From an uncultured Clostridia bacterium (GTDB lineage Bacteria; Bacillota; Clostridia; Oscillospirales; Acutalibacteraceae): 14,710 nt of DNA. The stretch is from contig CAMJHI010000030.1 in NCBI GenBank assembly GCA_946405475.1, forward strand, positions 1 to 14,710, given 5' to 3'. The notes under the pieces are model-generated. The model saw nothing but the letters and a program-made list of their open reading frames with translations. It was not told where the DNA came from and searched no databases. How positions within the stretch are numbered: the first letter of the stretch is position 1; each line of letters opens with the position of its first letter. A program made the position numbers and the translations under genes. Shown here piece after piece: positions 5,326 through 12,729 of the stretch.

Positions 5326-7188
5326 ATGAAAACCAACCGCACCGGCAAAATCATCGTTTTTATCGGGCTGCTGTTTGCGGTGCTTGCCGTTTTGTTCGCC
5401 GCCTGCCGCAAAAACGACGGCCACACCGGGCTGTACGTTTACGTGACAGACGCTGACGGCAACATTGCCACCAATGCCGACGGCGAGCCGAAAACTGAGG
5501 AATGGATCACCTCCGTCGAATACGCGACGGACGAAAACGGCAAGACCTACACCAACGCCAACGGCGACAAGGTCACCGTGAAGCAGACGCGCCCCGTTTT
5601 CACCAAAACCGTCGACGTGACCGGCTTTTCCAAAGATGAAAACGGCAGCATCGTCACCCGCCAGCTCACCCGCAAGGAGACCCGCGCCGTTACCAACGCC
5701 GACGGCAGCGCCGTAACGCAGGCTGTGACCGACAAAAACGGCGAAGCCGTGACCCAGAAGGGCGGCGAACCCGTGACCGAGCCGGTGACCGAGGTCTACA
5801 CCGAAAAGGTGACGCGCGTGGTCGAGATCGGCTACGAATCCACCAAGGTGTCTTACAGCAATCCCGGCAAAAAAACGACCGTTGATTACGGTCAGTACAC
5901 GACCGCCAAGCCCGACAAGACCACCAGAGCCGGGAACGAGGCCACCGTGGGCAAAAAGACCGTTGCCAGCCTTGACTGGCTCAAGGGCGCGGGCGGCAGC
6001 AAGCATGACCGCTACGTGACCGTGAAGCCGGTCGGCGGCGACAGCTTCGCGGCGCTGGCCAAGACCGCGTCGAGCGACGGCGACTTCGACATGAGCAAAA
6101 CCGACACGTACTGCGTACTGGTCAAATACAACGACAAGGGCAATATCCTCTGGAAGTGCTCGCTGGCCGCCGCGCGAAAGAGCGATATTTATGATTTTGA
6201 CGTCCTCAAAGACGGCAGCTTCATCGGCGTGGGCTACGTCATGAACGAAAACGGGCGCGACTTCAACTGCTACCTCGTCAAGGCGTCGGCCGCCGGCGCC
6301 GTGCAGTGGGTCAAAAGCTTTGACACGGGCGCGACCGAGTATTTCACCGCCGTGACCGCCACGCCCGACGGCGGCTTCGTCGCGGGCGGCAAGATCCGCT
6401 CGAACACCGACGTGTTCGCCGGGCTGAACGTGCAGGCCACCGACGGCGTCCTGCTCAAATTCGACGCGGCCGGCAACGTCAAATGGAAGGCGAAGATCGG
6501 CGGCAGCAGCCACGACGAGATCAGCGCGCTCGACGCCGACGACGCCGGCAGCATTTACGCGGCGGCGCACGGCCAATCGACCGACGGCGACTTCAAGGGC
6601 AATCACGGCGCCTACGACGTGCTCATCGTCAAGCTTTCCGCCGGCGGTGAAAAGCAGTGGAGCAAGCTCATCGGCGGCAGCAAATCGGAAGAAGTGAACG
6701 ACATCGTCGCCAACAGCAACGGCTGCCTGTTCGCCGGTTACTACGCCTCGTCCGACGGCTCCTTCGCCCTCAACCGCGGCTCGGCCGACGGCTTTGTCGG
6801 CTTCTGCGGCGCGGAAAACGGCACGCTCGCCTTCCTCAACACCTACGGCGGGCTCAAGGCGGACCGCTTCAACGGCGTGACCGTCACCTCCTTCGGCTAC
6901 GCGCTGGTGGGCATCTCCTCGTCCGACAACCGCGACCTTGCCGCCATCGGCAACCGCGGCGGCACCGACGGCTTCATTCTGTCGATCGACGCCAAGGGCA
7001 ACGTGCTGCACACCAAATCGTTCGCGGGCAGCGGCAGCGATTCGTGCAACGGCATCTGCCGCCTGAAGGGCGACACGTATATCATCGTGGGCGAGACCCG
7101 CAAGACCGACCACGATTTTGCCTCGGTCAAGCCGGCCGCTTCCGAGGACAACGGCACCGCCGTTGTGGGGAAATACAGAATTTATTAA
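5326..7188 (+). CDS. Predicted surface lipoprotein: repetitive linker plus seven-bladed beta-propeller
   Basis: A 620-residue exported protein of unknown function. The N terminus is a lipoprotein signal: hydrophobic stretch 8-26 ending LFAAC with Cys27 as the lipidation site (F at -3 is slightly unusual). Residues 41-163 are a Thr-rich linker with recurring D/NxDG or xANG units followed by VT (TDADGNIATNADGEPKT, TNANGDKVTV, TNADGSAVTQAVTDKNGEAV). From about 222 to the end I count seven repeats of roughly 50-60 residues, each near the pattern GGS..D....-DGGFV..G...S.DGDF......D..LVK.D..GN..W.K; starts are near 222, 281, 332, 392, 450, 508 and 567. This suggests a seven-bladed propeller outside the cell. 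The start is fixed by the signal peptide and an AGGAAGGAAG SD. No catalytic residues stand out; binding or scaffolding is possible. Confidence 0.85.
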   Translation: MKTNRTGKIIVFIGLLFAVLAVLFAACRKNDGHTGLYVYVTDADGNIATNADGEPKTEEWITSVEYATDENGKTYTNANGDKVTVKQTRPVFTKTVDVTGFSKDENGSIVTRQLTRKETRAVTNADGSAVTQAVTDKNGEAVTQKGGEPVTEPVTEVYTEKVTRVVEIGYESTKVSYSNPGKKTTVDYGQYTTAKPDKTTRAGNEATVGKKTVASLDWLKGAGGSKHDRYVTVKPVGGDSFAALAKTASSDGDFDMSKTDTYCVLVKYNDKGNILWKCSLAAARKSDIYDFDVLKDGSFIGVGYVMNENGRDFNCYLVKASAAGAVQWVKSFDTGATEYFTAVTATPDGGFVAGGKIRSNTDVFAGLNVQATDGVLLKFDAAGNVKWKAKIGGSSHDEISALDADDAGSIYAAAHGQSTDGDFKGNHGAYDVLIVKLSAGGEKQWSKLIGGSKSEEVNDIVANSNGCLFAGYYASSDGSFALNRGSADGFVGFCGAENGTLAFLNTYGGLKADRFNGVTVTSFGYALVGISSSDNRDLAAIGNRGGTDGFILSIDAKGNVLHTKSFAGSGSDSCNGICRLKGDTYIIVGETRKTDHDFASVKPAASEDNGTAVVGKYRIY

Positions 7189-7208
7189 GGGCTCCTCATA
7201 GGAGACCC
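7189..7208 (+). other. Short stem-loop after the lipoprotein gene
   Basis: GGGCTCC (7189-7195) pairs with GGAG-A-CCC (7201-7208) around a TCATA loop, starting right after the TAA. No U-run follows, so termination would be partial at most and some read-through into the phosphoglucomutase gene is plausible. Confidence 0.4.
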
Positions 7209-7258
7209 CGATGCGAATACAATAAGAATTGACCGAACATGAATTGGGAGGAATCAAG

Positions 7259-8980
7259 ATGAACCAAGTGCAGCAGCTCTATGACCTGTGGCGCAAAAAC
7301 GCCGTGCTCGACCCCGACCTGACGGCGGAGCTGAACGAAATTGAAGGCAAGGACGACGAGATCCTTGACCGGTTTTACAAGTGCCTGGAATTCGGCACCG
7401 GCGGCCTGCGCGGCGTGATCGGCGCGGGCACCAACCGCATGAACGTATACACCGTCGGCCAGGCGACTCAAGGGCTGGCCAACTACCTCAACGAGGCGTT
7501 TGAAAACCCGAGCGTCGCCATCGCGTACGATTCGCGCATCAAATCGCAGACCTTTGCCAAAGAGGCTGCGGGTGTGCTGGCCGCCAACGGCATCAAGGTA
7601 TATTTCTACCCCGTTCTGGTGCCGACGCCCATGCTCTCCTTTGCCGTGCGCCGTCTGGGCTGCAGCTCCGGCATCGTCATCACCGCCAGCCACAACCCCT
7701 CCAAATACAACGGCTACAAGTGCTACGACCCCCGCGGCTATCAGATGACCGACGAGGCCGCCGCGCGCACGCTGGCATACATCAACAGCATCGACATTTT
7801 CAACGACGTCAAGCGCATGAGCTTTGAAGACGCGCAGGCGGAGGATATGATCGACTTCATCGAGGGCTGGCTGTTCAACGAATATTACGACTGCATCAAC
7901 GCCCAGCGGCTCGATCCGGATATCTGCAAAAAAAGCGGCTTAAAGGTGATCTACACGCCCCTCAACGGCACCGGAAACCGCCCGGTGCGCGCCATGCTGA
8001 ACAAGATGGAGCTGGCTGACGTGCGCATCGTGAAGGAGCAGGAGGAGCCGGACGGCACCTTCCCGACCTGCCCGTTCCCGAACCCGGAGATCCGGCAGGT
8101 GTTTGAATGCGGGCTGGAAATGACCGCAGATTTCCCCGCCGACCTGTTCCTCGCCACCGACCCCGACTGTGACCGCGCCGGCATCGCCGTGCGCCACAAC
8201 GGCGAATACGTGCTCATGAGCGGCAACGAGGTGGGCGCCATGCTCGCCGAATACCTGCTCACCCGCCGCAAGGAGCTGGGCACGCTGCCCGAAAACCCGG
8301 TGCTCATCAAATCGTTCGTGACCACCGACCTCATTCAGGCCATTGCCGACAAGCACGGCGCGCAGGTCATCAACACCCTCACCGGCTTCAAATACATCGG
8401 CGAGCAGATCACCGAGCTGGAAGAAAAGGGCGAGATGGATCGCTTCATCATCGGCATGGAGGAAAGCTACGGCTACCTGTGCGGCACCCACGCCCGCGAT
8501 AAAGACGGCGTTGTGGCCGTGACGATGATCACGGAAATGGCCGCCTACTACAAAACCAAGGGCATGGATCTGGTCGACTTTTATGAGGCGATCAGCAAGG
8601 AATACGGCATTTACCGCAACAGCCTGCTCAACTTCACCTTTGAAGGCGCGCAGGGCATGGAAACCATGAAGAACATCATGGAATCGCTGCGCACCGAGCC
8701 GCCCAAGGCGCTCGGCGGGCTGGAGGTCATCGCCATTTCCGACTATAAAACGAGCGTGGCGCACGACCTGAAGACCGGCGAACAAACCGCCATCACGCTG
8801 CCCAAGTCCAACGTGCTGCAGTTCAAGCTGCCCGGCGGCAGCAGCGCCATCGTGCGTCCCTCCGGCACCGAGCCGAAGATCAAGATCTATATCACAGCCT
8901 GCGCCGAAGAAAAGGCCGCAGCCGAGGCGCTCGAAGCCGCCATCGGCCGCGATATGAAGCAGGCCATGGGCATCGAATAA
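7259..8980 (+). CDS. Phosphoglucomutase/phosphomannomutase (alpha-D-phosphohexomutase)
   Basis: A cytoplasmic enzyme that interconverts hexose 6-phosphate and hexose 1-phosphate, supplying sugar-1-phosphates for nucleotide sugars and glycan synthesis. The 573-residue protein has all four family loops: phosphoserine loop GIVITASHNP (Ser144 catalytic), Mg-binding DPDCDRAG (Asp301, 303, 305), sugar-binding GMEESYGY (399-406) and phosphate-binding RPSGTEPKIKIY (533-544). The length and the FGTGGLRG N-terminal motif match the Firmicute PgcA-like group. I chose the ATG at 7259 because GGGAGG lies 7 bases upstream; the frame is open ten codons further but without a comparable SD. Whether glucose or mannose is preferred cannot be decided from the sequence. 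Confidence 0.95.
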   Translation: MNQVQQLYDLWRKNAVLDPDLTAELNEIEGKDDEILDRFYKCLEFGTGGLRGVIGAGTNRMNVYTVGQATQGLANYLNEAFENPSVAIAYDSRIKSQTFAKEAAGVLAANGIKVYFYPVLVPTPMLSFAVRRLGCSSGIVITASHNPSKYNGYKCYDPRGYQMTDEAAARTLAYINSIDIFNDVKRMSFEDAQAEDMIDFIEGWLFNEYYDCINAQRLDPDICKKSGLKVIYTPLNGTGNRPVRAMLNKMELADVRIVKEQEEPDGTFPTCPFPNPEIRQVFECGLEMTADFPADLFLATDPDCDRAGIAVRHNGEYVLMSGNEVGAMLAEYLLTRRKELGTLPENPVLIKSFVTTDLIQAIADKHGAQVINTLTGFKYIGEQITELEEKGEMDRFIIGMEESYGYLCGTHARDKDGVVAVTMITEMAAYYKTKGMDLVDFYEAISKEYGIYRNSLLNFTFEGAQGMETMKNIMESLRTEPPKALGGLEVIAISDYKTSVAHDLKTGEQTAITLPKSNVLQFKLPGGSSAIVRPSGTEPKIKIYITACAEEKAAAEALEAAIGRDMKQAMGIE

Positions 8981-9023
8981 AAATAAAAACGTTCTCCGCC
9001 GGAGGCTGCCTTCGGCGGAGAAA
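8981..9023. terminator. Strong hairpin between phosphoglucomutase and the small peptide gene
   Basis: TTCTCCGCCG (8992-9001) pairs perfectly with CGGCGGAGAA (9013-9022), with further inner pairing GAGG/CCTT. The plus-strand transcript has A-rich sequence before it and ACACC after it, so it is not a standard terminator for the upstream gene. Read on the minus strand the stem is followed by GTTTTTATTTTTA, a good U-run, although no minus-strand gene ends here. For the plus strand it may be a stabilising or partial-termination stem. Confidence 0.5.
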
Positions 9024-9048
9024 CACCAAACCACAGGAGATTCGTGTT

Positions 9049-9279
9049 ATGAACCAGAAAGTTATTCGCATCGTCGCCCTCGTTCTTGCCGTCATCATGG
9101 CGGGCGGCGTTCTGATCGTTGCGTTCAGCAACCTGGCCGGTGCGGTCGACGCCACCACGCTCGCCGCCTCCCCCGCCACCGGAACCGAAGGCGTGCCCAA
9201 GGCGCCGGTGATCATCGGCATCGTGGCGGTGCTGGTTGCCGTAGCGTGCGTCATCATCCCGAAAGCTGTCAAGAAATAA
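9049..9279 (+). CDS. Small two-helix membrane or secreted peptide with SPATG-type C terminus
   Basis: I do not recognise this 76-residue protein. Residues 7-26 are a long hydrophobic segment after a basic MNQK start, resembling a signal peptide or anchor, with a possible cleavage near LAGA (29-32). Residues 41-45 read SPATG, followed by an 8-residue spacer, a 17-residue hydrophobic segment (54-70) and a basic tail PKAVKK. This arrangement matches a sortase sorting signal of the SPxTG variety, although it may also be a plain two-pass membrane protein. The SD (AGGAGA, about 9 bases away) and good spacing make it a real gene. It is 19 bases upstream of the LCP-like gene and probably co-transcribed with it. 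Confidence 0.75.
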   Translation: MNQKVIRIVALVLAVIMAGGVLIVAFSNLAGAVDATTLAASPATGTEGVPKAPVIIGIVAVLVAVACVIIPKAVKK

Positions 9280-9298
9280 AAAAGCGGAGACGAGCGCC

Positions 9299-10144
9299 GT
9301 GAGAAAAGACATCGACCAGACAAAACTGAGATTCAATACCCAAAAAGACGAACGAGCCGCCAAAGCCCTGCGCTTTGCGATTGCGTTTGTCTGCTTTTTT
9401 GTGCTGCTGGGCGGCGTGAGCTTTCTGCTGCTGCTCAAGTATTATGACTTCGATCTGAGCAAGATCGCCAAAACGAAGGAGGAGGAATCCTCCGTTGCCG
9501 AAACCACCACCGCAGCCGTGCAGGCCTACCGGGGCGAATACAATTTCCTGCTGCTGTGCACCGCCGACGATGACAACGAGGTGCGCTTTGCCGCCGTGCT
9601 GACGGCCGATATGACGCAGGGCAGCCTGACCGTTTCCCCCATGGAGACCGACAAGCCCGTGGCCGCGCCGGACGGCGGCAGCGGCACGCTGCAGCAAATG
9701 CTCGACGAGGGCGGTGTGAACCGGCTGGTGAGCGCGCTCGAGCACACGTGCGGCATCCGCATCAGCAAATACATCCGCAGCACCGACAGCGGCTTCAAGT
9801 CCGTGATCAACACCGTCGGCGGCGTTGTCGTCACGGTGCCGGAAAACATTGACGTGCACAGCGAAAAGCTGACCTTCATCATCAATCAGGGAGAGCAGAC
9901 CATGAACGGCGACACGCTGCTCAAATACCTGCGCTACCATGACGGCGACCTGACCGGTCAGGCTGAGATCCTCGCGGCGATCTTCCGCCAGAAGCTCACC
10001 GCCGCCTCTTTTGAGTCGGCCGACAACGTCTACACCAAAATGATCAACGCCGTGGAAAGCGACATTTCCGTGCTGGATTTTGAACAGATCAAGCGGGGCG
10101 TTCAGCAGCTCCTCGCCGGCGGCGAGCCGGTCGCGGTGCGCTGA
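9299..10144 (+). CDS. LytR-CpsA-Psr (LCP)-like membrane protein, divergent
   Basis: A 281-residue protein with a cytoplasmic N terminus, one transmembrane helix (about 24-46) and an extracellular domain. LCP enzymes transfer undecaprenyl-linked glycopolymers such as teichoic acids to peptidoglycan. The similarity is in order and pattern: YNFLLLCTADDD (81-92), the GVNRLVSALEHTCGIRISKY segment (139-158), GFKSVINTVGGVVVTVPENI (165-184) and TMNGDTLLKYLRYHDGD (201-217). The usual SIPRDT is replaced by SPMET (113-117), and GRxxRQ by TGQAE (219-223), so key pyrophosphate-binding arginines seem lost. It starts with GTG; GGAG lies about 9 bases upstream. A regulatory or glycan-binding role without transferase activity is possible. 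Family call moderate; activity doubtful. Confidence 0.7.
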   Translation: MRKDIDQTKLRFNTQKDERAAKALRFAIAFVCFFVLLGGVSFLLLLKYYDFDLSKIAKTKEEESSVAETTTAAVQAYRGEYNFLLLCTADDDNEVRFAAVLTADMTQGSLTVSPMETDKPVAAPDGGSGTLQQMLDEGGVNRLVSALEHTCGIRISKYIRSTDSGFKSVINTVGGVVVTVPENIDVHSEKLTFIINQGEQTMNGDTLLKYLRYHDGDLTGQAEILAAIFRQKLTAASFESADNVYTKMINAVESDISVLDFEQIKRGVQQLLAGGEPVAVR

Positions 10145-10159
10145 GCGGAGGAGAAGCGG

Positions 10160-11332
10160 ATGAAAAAACTTTTGCTCACCGTTGTGCTGACGGCTGCGTT
10201 TTTCGCCGGGCTTCTCTTCGCCATGAAGGTCACCTTTCACTCGCCCGGGCTGCTTCAGCCGGTCGAAGAAACGATCGCGCCCGTGCCGCCGGAGGACTTT
10301 GAGGAAACGGGCTATTATTACGTGCGCCTGACCGACGCCGAAAAAGCCGCCTACGCCGCCATCGTGCGGCAGGCGGGGGATTTTCCGGAGGAGATCGAGA
10401 TCCCGCCGCTGGAAACCGAACAGCTCGGCCGCGTGGTCAAGGCCCTTTCGCTCGATCACCCGATGCTGTATCTGTATAATCAGGGCGTCACCCTGGCCAG
10501 ACACGACAACAAGCATTTTTTTGCCCCGCACTATTCCTGCACCAAGGAAGAATACGAAACGACCAAGGACCGGGTGGAACAAACGGTGCAGCGCATTCTG
10601 GCGCAGACGCCGGACGGCAGCGATTACGACAAGGAGCTGTATCTGCACGATTATCTGACCGGGCACTGCCGGTATGACGAAAAAGAGACCGGCGCCGACA
10701 ACGATAACCCGGCCGGCGCGCTGCTCAACGGCTGCGCCATCTGCTCCGGCTACGCCAAGGCCTACAAGCTGCTGCTCGACGCGGCCGGCATCGAAAACAC
10801 GCTGCTCACCGGCAAAACGAGCGAGGACGGCGGCGAACCCGTCGCCCACATCTGGAACGCCGTGAAGCTGAACGGCGCGTGGTATTACGTGGACGTGACG
10901 TGGGACGATCCGATCATGGAAAACGACGGCGCCGGGCTGTCATTGAGCTCCCATAACTATTTCAACGTCACCGACGCCATGCTCGCCCCCACCCACAGCG
11001 ATTATGAATTCGACTACCCCTGCGATGATGAATCGCTCTTCTATTACCGCGTGAACGACGCCTACCTGACCGGGGACGACGACGTCGTTCGGTTTGTAGC
11101 CGACCTGATCGCGGCGGCGGGCAAAGAAGGACGCGACTACATCGATTTCAAATGCGAAAGCGACGGCGTCTACAAGGCGGCGATCAAAAAGCTGTTCACC
11201 AATGAAAAAATCTACCGCGCCATCAACAACGCCAACCTGAAGCTCAGCCGCAAATTCGGCAGCCGCTCCGTGCAGTATTCCGTTGACGACGCGAACCGGC
11301 GCATCATCATTCTGTTCAATCACAAATCATAA
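10160..11332 (+). CDS. Membrane-anchored transglutaminase-like (papain-fold) protein
   Basis: A 390-residue protein with an N-terminal signal anchor (about 3-24) and an extracellular body. The middle carries a transglutaminase-core fold with an apparently intact triad: Cys195 in NGCAICSGYAKAYKLLLDAA, His230 in VAHIWNAVKL and Asp245 in WYYVDVTWDDP. The upstream LYLHDYLTGHCRYDE and the DAAGIENTLLTG segment are also typical. Bacterial members of this fold are peptidases, amidases or crosslinkers; this one probably acts on envelope peptides or peptidoglycan, which is inference. The last 100 residues form an uncharacterised extension. The start at 10160 has GGAGGA upstream. It lies 15 bases after the LCP-like gene and 13 before folE. 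Confidence 0.85.
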   Translation: MKKLLLTVVLTAAFFAGLLFAMKVTFHSPGLLQPVEETIAPVPPEDFEETGYYYVRLTDAEKAAYAAIVRQAGDFPEEIEIPPLETEQLGRVVKALSLDHPMLYLYNQGVTLARHDNKHFFAPHYSCTKEEYETTKDRVEQTVQRILAQTPDGSDYDKELYLHDYLTGHCRYDEKETGADNDNPAGALLNGCAICSGYAKAYKLLLDAAGIENTLLTGKTSEDGGEPVAHIWNAVKLNGAWYYVDVTWDDPIMENDGAGLSLSSHNYFNVTDAMLAPTHSDYEFDYPCDDESLFYYRVNDAYLTGDDDVVRFVADLIAAAGKEGRDYIDFKCESDGVYKAAIKKLFTNEKIYRAINNANLKLSRKFGSRSVQYSVDDANRRIIILFNHKS

Positions 11333-11345
11333 AAGGAGCGCGCAT

Positions 11346-11906
11346 ATGGATAAAGAGCGAATCGAAAAGGCCGTGCGGGAGCTTTTGCTCGCCATCGGTG
11401 AAGACCCCGACCGCGAAGGTCTGGCGGAAACGCCGGCGCGCGTGGCGAGGATGTATGAAGAGATCTTTGCCGGCATGGAGGACGACCCGAAAAAATATCT
11501 GAAAGTGTTTGACGAAGACAACAACGACGAAATGGTCGTGGTGCGCGATATTCCGATCTATTCCATGTGTGAACACCACCTCATTCCGTTTTTCGGCAAG
11601 GCGCACATCGCCTATATCCCGGGCGACGGCAAGGTCATCGGGCTGTCCAAGCTCGCGCGCATCGTGAACTGCTTTGCCAAAAAGCCCCAGCTTCAGGAGC
11701 GGCTGACCGCGCAGGTCGCCGATTTTCTGGACGAAAACCTTCACCCCAAGGGCGTGGCGGTCGTGATCGAGGCGGAGCATCTGTGCATGACCATGCGCGG
11801 GGCGAGAGCCTCCGGCGCGCAGACCCGTACCTCGGCGCTGCGCGGCATGATGAAAAGCGACGCGCGCACCCGCGCCGAAACCATGACGCTGCTTTCGGGG
11901 AAATAA
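11346..11906 (+). CDS. folE: GTP cyclohydrolase I
   Basis: FolE converts GTP to 7,8-dihydroneopterin triphosphate, the first step of folate synthesis. The 186-residue protein has the Zn ligands Cys75 and His78 in SMCEHHLIPFFG and Cys147 in EHLCMTMRGARASGAQTRTS, as in type IA enzymes. GDPDREGL-like DPDREGLAETPARVARMY near the N terminus is the usual substrate-proximal motif. The ATG at 11346 is supported by AAAAGGAG seven bases upstream; the frame is open 21 codons earlier but that lies inside the previous gene. It is the first of four folate genes. No THF riboswitch is seen in the 13-base gap upstream. Confidence 0.97.
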   Translation: MDKERIEKAVRELLLAIGEDPDREGLAETPARVARMYEEIFAGMEDDPKKYLKVFDEDNNDEMVVVRDIPIYSMCEHHLIPFFGKAHIAYIPGDGKVIGLSKLARIVNCFAKKPQLQERLTAQVADFLDENLHPKGVAVVIEAEHLCMTMRGARASGAQTRTSALRGMMKSDARTRAETMTLLSGK

Positions 11907-12724
11907 TGATGAACTTTTCCACCAAACGAACGGAACTGCCGCTCGGAAAGAAAACCTACATCATGGGCGTCATCAACCTCACGCCCGATTCCTTTTTTGC
12001 CGCAAGCCGCACGGAGCCTGCCGCCGCCGCAGAGCGCGCGGCCGAGCTGGTGCGGCAGGGCGCCGACGTGCTGGATCTGGGGGCGCAGTCCACCGCGCCG
12101 AACAGCACGCCCATCACCGCCGAACAGGAGGCCGAACGGCTGCTTGAGCCGCTGCGCGCCATCCGGCAGGCGGTCGACGTACCGCTGAGCGTGGACACCT
12201 TTTACCCCGAAGTGGCGCGGCTGGCGGCGGAAAACGGCGCGGATATCCTCAACGACGTCAGCGGTTCGGCAGGCGACGCGTTTGCCGCCGTTGCGGCGGA
12301 AAACGGCTGCGGCTGGATCGTGATGCACACCGGCGGCTGCTCAAGCCGTGAGGCCGCCGATTATCCACACGGCGTTGTGACGGATATCAACAGCTTTTTT
12401 GAGCGGGCATATGCCGCGGCGACGGCCGCCGGGCTCAGCCCGGAGCGGCTTTGCTTCGACCCCGGCATCGGCTTTGGCAAAACACGGCAGGATGATCTGA
12501 CCGTGATCCGCCGCTTTGCCGAACTGAACACGTTCGGCTGCGCCAAGCTCGCCGCGCTCTCGCGCAAGCGTGTGACGGCGCTGTGCGGCGACACACTGTG
12601 CGGCACGCTGACGGCCGACACGGCCTGCATCCTCGGCGGAGCCGACCTGCTGCGCGTGCACGACGTGGCGCAGGCCAAAGCGGGCGCCGCCATGGCGGAT
12701 CTGATTTTCAGACAGCAGGGGTAA
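11906..12724 (+). CDS. folP: Dihydropteroate synthase (unusual pterin loop 2)
   Basis: FolP condenses 6-hydroxymethyl-7,8-dihydropterin pyrophosphate with p-aminobenzoate and is the sulfonamide target. The 272-residue TIM-barrel protein has MGVINLTPDSFF (20-31), SVDTFY (95-100), Asn116-Asp117, FDPGIGFGKT (184-193), SRK with Lys221 and LRVHDV with Arg250/His252. The second loop, normally DIGGESTRPGA, reads LDLGAQSTAPNS (56-67): the loop Arg is Ala64 and the Glu is Gln61. The start overlaps the folE stop (TAATG); a second ATG one codon later is equally possible. The core catalytic residues are kept, so it is probably active. Confidence 0.95.
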   Translation: MMNFSTKRTELPLGKKTYIMGVINLTPDSFFAASRTEPAAAAERAAELVRQGADVLDLGAQSTAPNSTPITAEQEAERLLEPLRAIRQAVDVPLSVDTFYPEVARLAAENGADILNDVSGSAGDAFAAVAAENGCGWIVMHTGGCSSREAADYPHGVVTDINSFFERAYAAATAAGLSPERLCFDPGIGFGKTRQDDLTVIRRFAELNTFGCAKLAALSRKRVTALCGDTLCGTLTADTACILGGADLLRVHDVAQAKAGAAMADLIFRQQG

Positions 12725-12729
12725 CAATT

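Noticed and set aside
5131..7257. 708-codon open frame on the minus strand opposite the lipoprotein
   Set aside because: It mirrors the GC-rich codon pattern of the plus-strand gene, has a low-complexity Val/Gly/Ala/His/Arg composition, covers the divergent promoters, and matches no family I know. The plus strand has signal peptide, SD and structured repeats.
7940..9034. 364-codon minus-strand open frame opposite phosphoglucomutase
   Set aside because: It is the antisense of a gene with all four catalytic motifs; no SD and no recognisable domain.
9269..10849. 526-codon minus-strand open frame
   Set aside because: It spans two well-supported plus-strand genes and their gap, with Arg/His/Val-rich composition typical of antisense frames in GC-rich coding DNA.
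11333..11345. THF riboswitch before folE
   Set aside because: The gap from the transglutaminase stop to the folE ATG is only 13 bases and holds just the SD; no room for an aptamer.
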